Part shown: positions 1 through 6,093 of the stretch, piece after piece
How the letters are laid out: each line of letters opens with the position of its first letter
How positions within the stretch are numbered: the stretch's first letter is position 1
From: Akkermansiaceae bacterium
Lineage (GTDB): Bacteria > Verrucomicrobiota > Verrucomicrobiia > Verrucomicrobiales > Akkermansiaceae
DNA: 33,307 nucleotides
Reading direction: 5' to 3'
NCBI GenBank assembly: GCA_025354565.1
Contig: JANXMQ010000206.1
Location: 1 to 33,307 of the forward strand
The notes under the pieces: model-generated
Told to the model about the DNA's origin: nothing
The model's database searches: none
The model's input: only the letters and a program-made list of their open reading frames with translations
Program-made: the position numbers and the translations under genes

Positions 1-139
1 GGGCCTCAACCTGCGGATCAACCTGTGTATGAGAAAAGCCTACGGTTACCGCAGTTTCCATCTGCTACAAACCTCTCTCTATCACACACTTGGAGATCTA
101 CCCGAGCCAAAGTTCACCCACAGATTTTGCTGAAGAGCC
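1..139 (+). mobile_element. 3' end of an ISL3-like insertion sequence
   Basis: The left edge of the window is the right end of an insertion sequence: the transposase tail (2-133), then a terminus reading ...GCTGAAGAGCC. On the other strand this terminus starts GGCTCTTCAGC, which resembles the GGCTCTT-type inverted repeats known for the ISL3 family. I place the outer edge at 139 because the neighbouring cassette reading frame breaks exactly there. The left inverted repeat and most of the element lie outside the window, so the family and the 8-bp target duplication cannot be confirmed. Confidence 0.6.
2..133 (+). CDS. ISL3-family transposase, C-terminal fragment (5' end outside window)
   Basis: Open frame entering from the left edge and stopping at TGA 131-133, giving about 43 residues: ...RINLCMRKAYGYRSF, then LYHTLGDLPEPKFTHRFC. 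The pattern M-R-K-x-Y-G-[FY]-R-x-F followed by L-Y-H-x-L-G-x-L-P-E-P-x-x-T-H-x-F is the characteristic end of ISL3-family DDE transposases, which cut and paste the element. The catalytic residues lie upstream, outside the window. The stop codon overlaps the start of the terminal inverted repeat, a compact layout common in small IS. I am fairly sure of 'transposase' and somewhat less sure of the family. Whether the full gene is intact cannot be judged. Confidence 0.7.
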   Translation, partial: GLNLRINLCMRKAYGYRSFHLLQTSLYHTLGDLPEPKFTHRFC

Positions 140-181
140 AAAGAAGAAGCGGAAACCGCGTTCGCGTAAAATCGTAGGCAC
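140..181 (-). pseudogene. DUF4160-like cassette gene, truncated after 14 codons by the IS
   Basis: Reading leftward from GTG at 181-179 gives V-P-T-I-L-R-E-R-G-F-R-F-F-F and then runs into the IS end at 139. The start MPTILR-x-x-G-[FY]-R-F-F-F is the usual N-terminus of DUF4160 proteins, small proteins often found beside DUF2442 partners and suspected of toxin-antitoxin-like roles; it is also a common integron-cassette product. The start lies about 50 bases beyond the cassette core site at 231-237, as expected for a cassette gene. The family call rests on 14 residues only. The rest of the gene would lie beyond the IS, outside the window. Confidence 0.45.
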
Positions 182-230
182 GTCGGCATCGTATGGTTTT
201 CGGCTGTGATTACAAGACGCGCGTAGCAAT

Positions 231-262
231 GCCTAACGACCCCAAGCTCAGCGACTGGCGGT
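231..262 (-). repeat. attC-like site, half-site only (L'-R' arm)
   Basis: On the minus strand this ends with the box GTCGCTGAGCTTGGGG followed by TCGTTAGGC, the same arm seen in the other three attC-like sites here. The last seven bases fit the integron core GTTRRRY. The opposite arm is not recognisable: the stop codon of the 112-aa gene (263) comes only 25 bases before this arm. It therefore looks like a truncated attC that keeps the recombining R' box but not the R'' half. Confidence 0.6.
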
Positions 263-601
263 TCATTGCATCGTGCCGACATAGTTCGAATGAATCCAAC
301 CCAGAATCGCGATTACCGTCCAAGGCAAAGTGATGATGCTCGCCACAAAATAGACCAACGCCGCAAGCCAAGTATTGCGATGCCAAGCCACTCGCGTGAG
401 CCAGACGGCAGTGGAAAGGGCGAGCATGACGCAAGCCGAACCGATAACTGGATAAAGCTTTGCGACGGCGAGAATGAGGCCGAGTGAAACCATCCAAAAG
501 AAGGACGCTAAAATGAAGTGAATGAAAAGCGCGGTAGCGATGAGGGCGCGGGGGCCAAAAAGGCGGGGCAGATTATTTGCGGGCGTGTTCGAGCTATTCA
601 T
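263..601 (-). CDS. Integron-cassette hypothetical membrane protein (3 predicted TM segments)
   Basis: A 112-residue protein of unknown function. After a short polar N-terminus (about 18 residues) it has three hydrophobic stretches at roughly residues 20-48, 52-71 and 78-103, so it should sit in the inner membrane with little outside it. It has no enzymatic motif I recognise. The start codon lies about 30 bases behind a GTTAGGC core (632-638), and the gene ends just before another attC-like arm (231-262). One ORF between two sites in this spacing is the normal structure of an integron gene cassette. No ribosome-binding site is visible; expression would depend on a promoter upstream in the array. 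Cassette ORFs without homologues are common, so I do not propose a function. Confidence 0.6.
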   Translation of the reverse strand: MNSSNTPANNLPRLFGPRALIATALFIHFILASFFWMVSLGLILAVAKLYPVIGSACVMLALSTAVWLTRVAWHRNTWLAALVYFVASIITLPWTVIAILGWIHSNYVGTMQ

Positions 602-631
602 AACAGACGATTACAGGACGCGTGGGGAGTC

Positions 632-753
632 GCCTAACGACCCCAAGCTCAGCGACCGCGGAGCACGGCGCGGCACCTGGATGGCGGGTGGGAAGGCGGC
701 GGTGGAAGCAGGTGCCGTGACGTGCGGAGCGGTTCGCTGCAGCTCAGGAGGCC
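632..753 (-). repeat. attC-like recombination site, complete hairpin
   Basis: About 120 bases forming an imperfect palindrome. Read on the minus strand, the 5' arm contains CTGCAGCGAACCGCTCCGCA then CACGGCACC; the 3' arm contains GGTGCCGCGCCGTGCTCCGC then GGTCGCTGAGCTTGGGG and the core GTTAGGC. The arms pair over most of their length, with bulges and a variable loop, as in integron attC sites recognised as folded single strands. The R' box is conserved; the R'' box is degenerate. The stop codon of the upstream cassette gene (744-746) falls inside the 5' arm. Confidence 0.75.
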
Positions 754-1020
754 ACGGGGTGTCTCTTGTGTCTGAAAAACAACGCATAAATCACTCCGAA
801 GATGCCGGCCCAGATGGCTGTTTGCAATGGCACGGTAATCCACCACCAGTGCAATACACGCATGTCACCGAGCAAGTAAGCGCTCGGCAAATGTGTCATG
901 ATGCCTGGCAAAGGAGAGGATGCTGGACGGAACACACGCTCCCTCCTGCGTCGAAACACCGTAAGCGAGAATCGCCTCAATGATGCCCGCTGGAAGCAAG
1001 ATGAATATCAAAGCTCTCAT
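744..1020 (-). pseudogene. Cassette-encoded 2-TM hypothetical protein, interrupted by a +1 frameshift
   Basis: Two overlapping frames make one plausible protein. From ATG 1020 the first frame gives MRALIFILLPAGIIEAILAY... as far as ...PSSILSF. One extra base near 904-914 (minus strand TTTGCCAGG) then shifts it. Removing that base joins it to PGIMTHLPSAYLLG...WWWITVPLQTAIWAGIFGVIYALFF, which ends at 744. The join 'SILSFPG...HLPSAYLLG' resembles small two-TM proteins often carried by cassettes (one TM near the N-terminus, one near the C-terminus). The start is 15 bases behind the GTTAGGC core at 1035-1041 and the stop lies in the next attC. The frameshift could be a real mutation or a sequencing error. 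Function unknown. Confidence 0.6.
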
Positions 1021-1034
1021 AGCGTGGTCGAGTT

Positions 1035-1105
1035 GCCTAACGACCCCAAGCTCAGCGACCGCGGAGTGCGGCGCGGCACCTGCATGGTGGGCGGAAAGGC
1101 GGCGG
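1035..1105 (-). repeat. attC-like site, R''-arm missing
   Basis: Minus-strand reading gives ACCGCCGCCTTTCCGCC, then ATGCAGGTGCCGCGCC, CTCCGCGGTCGCTGAG and CTTGGGGTCGTTAGGC. This is nearly identical to the loop and 3' arm of the site at 632-753. The complementary 5' arm is absent, because the VOC gene's stop codon (1106-1108) directly abuts the loop part. The R' core GTTAGGC (1035-1041) is intact. Confidence 0.65.
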
Positions 1106-1459
1106 TCATTGCTGGAGAAGCTCGACACGATGTCCGTCTGGGTCGGCGACGACTGCGCGGCGACCCCACTCCGAGTCCTTGGGCGGTGAAATGATGACTC
1201 CGGGAAAGTCGCTGAGTGCTGCGACTACCGAATCGAGGGATGGGACGCTAAAGCCGATGCGAGTGCCGAGCGTGGATGGGCCATCGGCTGCGAGTGGATA
1301 AAGCTCGAACACACCGCCGCCAAGCTCTGCGGCGTAGTGCTGAGGGCCGCTGTCGTGCTGATGCTGAGAGAACTGCAAGCCCAACCGAGAGTAGAACGCC
1401 GCTGCCCGTGCTAAGTCGGGAGAACGTAGGACTACAAGATTGAGTGCGACGTTATTCAT
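1106..1459 (-). CDS. VOC-superfamily (glyoxalase/bleomycin-resistance fold) cassette protein
   Basis: 117 residues, the usual length for a single-chain VOC protein. It shows the family layout: LNLVVLRSPDLARAAAFYSR at the start (first beta strand and helix, 'D...AFY...LG'), a central GG-x-F-E-L-Y strand, then IGFSVPSLDSVVAAL as the second half-module, and the end AVVADPDGHRVELLQQ, the classic 'DPDGH.vEL' finish. In metal-dependent VOC enzymes the H near the start and the E residues of the strands bind the metal. Here position 7 is N-L-V-V rather than H, but a glutamate is present in both FELY and VELLQ. The substrate cannot be predicted. VOC proteins are frequent integron cargo. The start codon is 18 bases behind the core site at 1477-1483. 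Confidence 0.85.
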   Translation of the reverse strand: MNNVALNLVVLRSPDLARAAAFYSRLGLQFSQHQHDSGPQHYAAELGGGVFELYPLAADGPSTLGTRIGFSVPSLDSVVAALSDFPGVIISPPKDSEWGRRAVVADPDGHRVELLQQ

Positions 1460-2319
1460 CGGGATGCGCTAGCAACGCCTAACGACCCCAAGCTAAGCGA
1501 CGGCGGAGGCTGGCGCGCTGGCTGCATGGCGGGGGCAAGGCGGAGGCCGGAAGCAGCCAGCGTGACAGCCGCGCCCGTTCGCTGCAGCGCAGGAGGCGTT
1601 GCGGGAATTTCGGTTGTGGTGTCGAGGTAGTGAATAATGCAATCGCGGATGAGTGTGTAACAGCGGTCGAATACAACAGAACCTTGGTTCATTGGGTCTT
1701 CGATTTCGTCGCCGCGGCGTTTCGGGTCGAAGCTACCGAGAAATGAAATGCGCTCTGGCGATACACCGTAATGGGTCACGAGGCATTCGTGGTGTTGGCG
1801 CTCCATGACGAAGAAGCGATAAATGGATGACATGGGAAGCTCGCGAACGAATGTCGAAACGTCCTTCTGCGGTGGGGTGTTGTTCTGGCAGCAGGTGAGC
1901 CACGTTGGGATGGCTGTCGGCGTGGCGGAACAGTCCATCGTGCCAGCGGAAAAAACCGCGACAGGCCAGCCGCGACTTGCAAGCTCAGGAACGGCGATGG
2001 CATGAGCCATAACGCTGCGACACAAGTTGGCTGTGCAGACAAAGGCAATCGAAAACAGTCTGTCGAAAAAGGCTAACTCATACTCGGCATCGCCTGACTC
2101 CTCCAAGGTGATGATGCAAGTGCTCGAACCGAGCCTAATCATCTTGAGAGTGTAGATGTCGCCAAGACGCAATTCTCGTTCTGCGTTCGCAATGAGATTG
2201 GTCGCATGAAAAGGGTGAGTGCCCTTGTAGCGGAGCTTCGCACCGGGCCTCGGCCAGCGACCGCTTAACAGTGTGCCCAGATACTCTCGGTCGTAGTAGT
2301 CTTGGGTTTGGTCCATCAT
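1456..2319 (-). CDS. Low-molecular-weight protein-tyrosine-phosphatase-like cassette protein with attC-encoded tail
   Basis: 287 residues. Residues 1-88 form a small N-terminal domain of a kind I do not know by name (pattern GDIYTLKMIRLGSSTCIITL...AEYELAFF). From about residue 89 the chain follows the LMW-PTP/arsenate-reductase fold: the phosphate-binding loop is C95-T-A-N-L-C-R101-S (C-x5-R-S), with the Cys as nucleophile, and the acid loop is EIEDPMNQG near residue 208. It probably removes phosphate from tyrosine or a small substrate in the cytoplasm. From about residue 240 the frame runs through the attC site (1477-1602) and past the R' core into the next cassette, stopping at 1456, four bases inside the VOC start. 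The last ~48 residues are therefore recombination-site sequence. ATG 2319 is 23 bases behind the core at 2342-2348. Confidence 0.8.
   Translation of the reverse strand: MMDQTQDYYDREYLGTLLSGRWPRPGAKLRYKGTHPFHATNLIANAERELRLGDIYTLKMIRLGSSTCIITLEESGDAEYELAFFDRLFSIAFVCTANLCRSVMAHAIAVPELASRGWPVAVFSAGTMDCSATPTAIPTWLTCCQNNTPPQKDVSTFVRELPMSSIYRFFVMERQHHECLVTHYGVSPERISFLGSFDPKRRGDEIEDPMNQGSVVFDRCYTLIRDCIIHYLDTTTEIPATPPALQRTGAAVTLAASGLRLAPAMQPARQPPPSLSLGSLGVASASR
1477..1602 (-). repeat. attC recombination site, complete hairpin
   Basis: 126 bases. Minus strand starts with GCAACGCCTCCTGCGCTGCA then GCGAACGGGCGCGG, and ends with CCGTCGCTTAGCTTGGGGTC then GTTAGGC. The ends are imperfect inverted repeats of each other (GC-AACGCCTCC...CTGCAGCGAAC against the complement GCCTAACGACCCC...CTAAGCGAC), with the extra unpaired bases typical of the attC bottom strand. 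This is the best-preserved site of the array and has both an AAC-containing R'' and a GTTAGGC R'. Confidence 0.8.
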
Positions 2320-2341
2320 GGATTTAGAAAACGCGAGAAAC

Positions 2342-2396
2342 GCCTAACTTCCTACTATACGACTGGCGAAATTTTCCAGTCGTTTAGCCAGGAATG
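2342..2396 (-). other. Terminal integron site (candidate attI or last attC) with hairpin and possible cassette promoter
   Basis: The fifth GTTAGGC core (minus strand, 2348-2342) lies 23 bases upstream of the phosphatase-like gene, but its flank differs from the other sites. It is AT-rich and contains a perfect 7-bp stem, CGACTGG...CCAGTCG (loop AAAATTTCG). A -10-like TATAGT (minus, 2359-2354) lies just before the core, which would start transcription into the cassettes. Having a different structure at the promoter end of the array is what an attI site would show. A short attC with R'' GGCTAAAC is the alternative. No good -35 is visible. Confidence 0.4.
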
Positions 2397-2802
2397 CAGA
2401 AAGTGCCGATCTGCAAGGGTTGGATAGAGGTTGGAGGGGATAATCAGGCACGGGCCAGTCTTATAGCAGGGGAGCAAAAAGGGCGAGGAAATGTTACCAG
2501 GAAATGTTACCGGGACCGCATGACAAAGGAACAGTCGCTCAGTCACGCCCATCGGGCACGGCTGGCCTCCTGCTTTTGGCGGGCCGAAATTGGGTATCCG
2601 GCGGCTTTCCATGAATTTACACGAGTGTCCCGGAACGTTGGGCGAGGCAATACCCACTTGGGAATTCGCGTTTTTCGGGCAATGGGCCTCATTTGGGTTC
2701 CTTGTTTCCACGAAGTTCTGAGGCCAGCGACTGGATGGAGGGTGGGCGGTTTGCGGTGATTATGGTCTTGCACGGTGGCGGCAGGGCACGAAGCCTGAGC
2801 GG
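2397..2802. other. Intergenic region without convincing gene, next to the array
   Basis: About 400 bases. The open frames here have unnatural composition (rich in Arg, Cys, Trp) and no family pattern, so I do not call them. An integron integrase, which would be expected beside attI reading away from the cassettes, is not here. The only local structure seen is a short direct repeat AAATGTTACC, twice, 13 bases apart, at about 2490-2512. The first gene to the right starts at 2803. Confidence 0.5.
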
Positions 2803-3756
2803 GTGATTTCGCCGGGGCACGTTATCGCATCGGTACTGCCGGTGTATTTGTTGATGATCACGGGAGCGGTGTGTCGGCGGACAGGACTGGTCCCGCAGGA
2901 AGTCGATGTGCCTGTGATGGCACTCATCTATCGCGTGATGCTGCCGTGTTTCATGTTGGACAAGATTCTCGGCAGTCAGGCTTTGAAAAGCGGGCAGGTG
3001 GTGGCGTGGGCGCTGTCATTGGGATTCGGCCTGATCATGGCGGGAATTTTGTTAGGATGGGTCGTGGGGCGAATGTTAGGCTTGGAACGCGGGACCGGCA
3101 TGCGGACATTCGCGCTGAGTTCGGGTTGTCAGAATTTCGGTTTCACCGCAGCTCCGGTCATCGAAATTCTGTGGGGACCGGGGGTGCTGGCCATGCTTTT
3201 CGTTCACAACATGGGAGTCGAAATGGCGATTTGGTCGGTAGGCGTGATGATGATGAGCGGTGAACGGCGGTTTTCCTGGCGGAGACTACTGAATGGTCCG
3301 TTTGTCGCGGTGACCCTCGGGCTGTTATTGGTGGCTCTGGGAGTGGACGATAAGATCACCGGCGCGCCGAGAGCCGCCCTTTCCATGCTGGGAATCGGCG
3401 CGTTCCCGGTGGCCATTTTTATCACGGGCTGCACGATGATGGATCTGGTAGGCAAGGAACGCCCCGACTGGCGGGTGATTTCCGGTTCGGTGGCGGTGCG
3501 CCTCTTGTTGGCCCCGGCGGTCATGCTGTGTGCGGCGAAGTGGTGTCCCATTTCGTATGATTTGCGGGAAGTCCTGGTCGTCCAAGCGGCGATGCCGGCC
3601 GGGCTCTCGTCGATTCTCCTCGCCCGTTTGTATGGCGGACGACCTGCGGTGGCGGTGCAGGTGGTCATCGCGACGACGGTGCTGAGCCTGCTCACGCTGC
3701 CGTGGATCATCACGTGGGGGAGCGCGTGGCTCGGGCTGAAACCTTTGTTGCCATGA
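2803..3756 (+). CDS. AEC-family transporter (auxin efflux carrier / malonate-permease type)
   Basis: 317 residues, almost entirely hydrophobic, with about ten membrane segments in two five-helix halves, typical of AEC permeases. The N-terminus ISPGHVIASVLPVYLLMITG-AVCRRTGL and the phrase LSSGCQNFGFTAAPVI (the family's broken-helix 'N-x-G-[FN]-x-[AG]-x-P' region, about residues 106-121) are diagnostic, and a matching half follows near ...AAMPAGLSSILLARLYGG. Characterised relatives export or import organic acids such as malate or malonate, or auxin in plants; the substrate here is unknown. I use the GTG at 2803; no ATG fits the conserved N-terminus. The gene follows the integron-side intergenic region and is 28 bases from the next gene, so the two may be co-transcribed. 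Confidence 0.85.
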   Translation: MISPGHVIASVLPVYLLMITGAVCRRTGLVPQEVDVPVMALIYRVMLPCFMLDKILGSQALKSGQVVAWALSLGFGLIMAGILLGWVVGRMLGLERGTGMRTFALSSGCQNFGFTAAPVIEILWGPGVLAMLFVHNMGVEMAIWSVGVMMMSGERRFSWRRLLNGPFVAVTLGLLLVALGVDDKITGAPRAALSMLGIGAFPVAIFITGCTMMDLVGKERPDWRVISGSVAVRLLLAPAVMLCAAKWCPISYDLREVLVVQAAMPAGLSSILLARLYGGRPAVAVQVVIATTVLSLLTLPWIITWGSAWLGLKPLLP

Positions 3757-3784
3757 ACGGGCTGGCTGGCATTCAATCACGGCC

Positions 3785-4804
3785 ATGAGAGCTATCGGCG
3801 CGCGTCAATTTCTTCCGGTTAGTGATCCGGACGCGCTCGTGGAGTTCGTGGCGGAGGTGCCGGTGCCGCAGCCTAACGACCTGCTAGTGCAAGTGCTGGC
3901 GGTGGCGGTGAACCCGGTGGATACGAAGGTGCGGAAACTGCTGGGCGCGGGGCCGTGTGAGCCGCCGCGCGTGCTGGGCTTCGATGCCGCGGGAGTCGTG
4001 GTGGCGGTCGGCACTGCGGTGACGGGCTTCGCGGTGGGGGATGAAATTATTTACGCAGGCGATGTGACGCGGGCGGGCAGCAATGCGGAGTATCAGACGG
4101 TGGATGCCCGGCTGGTGGCGAGGAAGCCGGTTAGCTGGAGTTTCGCGGAATCCGCCGCGCTGCCCTTGGTCGGCCTAACCGCCTGGGAGCTGCTGTTCGA
4201 GCGAATGGGGATTGACCCTAACGGCGCGGACCGCGGGCGAGCAATTTTGGTGATCAATGGCGCGGGCGGGGTGGGTTCCGCCGTGATCCCGCTGGCCCGT
4301 GAGGCCGGCATGCAGGTGATCGCGACGGCCTCGCGGCCTGAGACGGTGGCATGGTGTATGTCAATGGGAGCGGCGGCGGTGATCAACCATCGCGAGCCGC
4401 TGCGTCCGCAGGTCGAGGCTTTGGGAATTTCGGAGTTTCCCTACATCGCCAACCTTTTCAACACCGAGACGTATTGGGAGACGACCGCTGATTTGTTAGC
4501 GCCGCTGGGCACGCTGGGGCTGATCGTGGAGACGGCCAAACCGGTGGATATCGGCAATCCGTTCCGCTTGAAATCGCCGCGCATCGTGTGGGAATACATG
4601 CCCGCGCGGGCGCGCTTTCAAACAACGGACATGCACCGGCAAGGGGAAATTCTCACGGACCTCGCCCGGCGCTGTGATGCGGGGAATTTTCCGAAAATCG
4701 CCACGCGGAACCTCGGGGAAATTTCCGCCGCGAATCTCCGCGAAGCCCATGCGGCGATGGAAACCGGCTCGGCGCATGGCAAATGGGTGCTATCAGGTTG
4801 GTAA
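3785..4804 (+). CDS. Zinc-free alcohol dehydrogenase / quinone-oxidoreductase-like protein (MDR superfamily)
   Basis: 339 residues, standard length for the medium-chain dehydrogenase/reductase superfamily. The N-terminal GroES-like domain shows VLAVAVNPVDTKVRKLLG and RVLGFDAAGVVVAVG (about residues 35-80). The Rossmann domain carries LVINGAGGVGSAVIPLAR (about 156-173), an NADPH-binding A/G-x-G-G-V-G-S/T motif. The zinc ligands of true alcohol dehydrogenases (Cys/His after the GroES domain and a four-Cys lobe) are absent, which places it with the zinc-independent quinone-oxidoreductase/'zinc-binding ADH family' (TIGR02817-like) group. It should reduce quinones or unsaturated carbonyls with NADPH in the cytoplasm; the substrate is unknown. 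yjbQ starts 6 bases after its stop. Confidence 0.85.
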   Translation: MRAIGARQFLPVSDPDALVEFVAEVPVPQPNDLLVQVLAVAVNPVDTKVRKLLGAGPCEPPRVLGFDAAGVVVAVGTAVTGFAVGDEIIYAGDVTRAGSNAEYQTVDARLVARKPVSWSFAESAALPLVGLTAWELLFERMGIDPNGADRGRAILVINGAGGVGSAVIPLAREAGMQVIATASRPETVAWCMSMGAAAVINHREPLRPQVEALGISEFPYIANLFNTETYWETTADLLAPLGTLGLIVETAKPVDIGNPFRLKSPRIVWEYMPARARFQTTDMHRQGEILTDLARRCDAGNFPKIATRNLGEISAANLREAHAAMETGSAHGKWVLSGW

Positions 4805-4810
4805 ATTTTC

Positions 4811-5230
4811 ATGATCGCACACACCGGCACATTCACTGTTAGGACTCATGGCAAGGGGACGACCGAGATCACCCGCGAGGTCGCGGAGATCGTCTTGCGT
4901 TCGAGTGTTAGAGATGGGGCCGTCACGGTTTTCGTCCGCCACACCAGCGCGAGTCTGGTCATCATGGAAAATGCCGATCCGAGCGCGCGTCGTGATCTTG
5001 AGATGTTTTTCGAGAAGCTCGTCCCTGAAAACACCCCATGGTTCATCCACACCCAGGAAGGTCCGGACGACATGCCGAGTCACATTCGCATGTCCCTCAC
5101 GCGGACCAGTGAGGTCATTCCTATCATCGAAGGACGAATGGCGCTTGGAACTTGGCAGGGGATTTTCCTCTTCGAACACCGGCATGATCCGCATCGCAGG
5201 GAAATCGCCGTGAGCGTCATCGGTAATTGA
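4811..5230 (+). CDS. yjbQ: YjbQ / UPF0047 family protein (secondary thiamine-phosphate synthase-like)
   Basis: 139 residues, the normal size of this one-domain family. Recognisable landmarks are FVRHTSASLVIMENADPSAR (about residues 42-61), the segment D-D-M-P-S-H-I-R-M-S-L near residue 90, and the end LGTWQGIFLFEHRHDPHRRE. The conserved His and Asp/Glu residues form the metal or anion site in known structures. Family members complement a thiamine-phosphate synthase defect weakly, hence the name; the true reaction is not settled. The stop codon overlaps the region just ahead of nadC (next start 9 bases later), so the two are very likely one transcript. Confidence 0.92.
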   Translation: MIAHTGTFTVRTHGKGTTEITREVAEIVLRSSVRDGAVTVFVRHTSASLVIMENADPSARRDLEMFFEKLVPENTPWFIHTQEGPDDMPSHIRMSLTRTSEVIPIIEGRMALGTWQGIFLFEHRHDPHRREIAVSVIGN

Positions 5231-5238
5231 AATTTCAC

Positions 5239-6087
5239 ATGAACGACCATTCTGATTTGCTCATTGAACTCGCGCTCGCCGAAGACGTCGGTGAGGGCGA
5301 TGTCACGGCCGGCTATTTCATCCCCGAGGAGCGGCGGGCCTGTGCTTTTGTCGCGTCGCGCGGAGCGGGCGTGGTGTCGGGAGTCGGCCTTGCCGCAAGG
5401 GTTTTCAGCACCATCGATCCCACGCTGGAGGTGGAAATCCTCATCGCCGATGGCAGCCGCGTGGTGGCGGGAGCGTTGCTGATCCGCGTGGTGGGTTCGG
5501 CGCGGTCCATTCTAACTGCGGAGCGGACAGCCTTGAATTTCCTTCAGCGCCTCAGCGGCGTCGCTACTCTAACCGCGAGTTATGTCGCGCGCGTCGAAGG
5601 CACCGGTGTCCGCATCCTCGACACGCGGAAGACCACTCCGGGTTATCGAATGTTAGAAAAAAATGCGGTTCTCGATGGCGGCGGTATGAATCACCGGTTT
5701 GGCCTCTACGACCGCGCGATGGTGAAGGACAACCACCTCGCCGCCGAGGGTGGGACGCCTGCGATTCAAGCGGCGATTCATCGTTTGAAGCACGAGCGTC
5801 CGGCGGTCGAAGTGGAGCTGGAAGCGGACAACCTCGATCAAGTCCGGTCCTTCCTAACTCTGGATGGCATCGCCTATATCCTGCTAGACAATATGAGTCT
5901 GGAGCAGCTCCGCGAGGCGGTGGCCCTGCGTGGGGATCGTGCGAAACCCCTGCTCGAAGCCAGCGGCGGAGTCACCTTGGAAACCCTGCGGGAAATTGCG
6001 GAAACGGGCGTAGATTTCATTTCCGTCGGCGCGCTCACCCACTCGGCCCCCGCGCTCGATGTCGGCCTGGATTTTGAAACACTCTAA
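5239..6087 (+). CDS. nadC: Nicotinate-nucleotide pyrophosphorylase (carboxylating)
   Basis: Makes nicotinate mononucleotide from quinolinate and PRPP, the last shared step of de novo NAD synthesis, in the cytoplasm. 282 residues from ATG 5239, the usual NadC length; a longer reading from TTG 5227 would overlap yjbQ and adds nothing conserved. Seen in order: LALAEDVGEGDVTAG near the start, RTALNFLQRLSGVATLT (about 97-113), ILDTRKTTPGYRMLEK with the substrate-binding Arg/Lys/Thr residues, HRFGLYDRAMVKDNHL, VEVELEADNLDQ, ILLDNMS and the closing LEASGGVTLETLREIAETGV / FISVGALTHS. All core motifs are intact. The next gene, birA, starts 7 bases after the stop. Confidence 0.97.
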   Translation: MNDHSDLLIELALAEDVGEGDVTAGYFIPEERRACAFVASRGAGVVSGVGLAARVFSTIDPTLEVEILIADGSRVVAGALLIRVVGSARSILTAERTALNFLQRLSGVATLTASYVARVEGTGVRILDTRKTTPGYRMLEKNAVLDGGGMNHRFGLYDRAMVKDNHLAAEGGTPAIQAAIHRLKHERPAVEVELEADNLDQVRSFLTLDGIAYILLDNMSLEQLREAVALRGDRAKPLLEASGGVTLETLREIAETGVDFISVGALTHSAPALDVGLDFETL

Positions 6088-6093
6088 CCGTCG

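Noticed and set aside
2394..2759. Open frames of ~120 codons on both strands, considered as integrase remnants or cassette genes
   Set aside because: Composition is unlike protein (many Arg, Cys, Trp, no periodic hydrophobicity), no tyrosine-recombinase box (R...H-x-x-R...Y) is present, and the strands mirror each other's openness, as GC-rich non-coding DNA often does.
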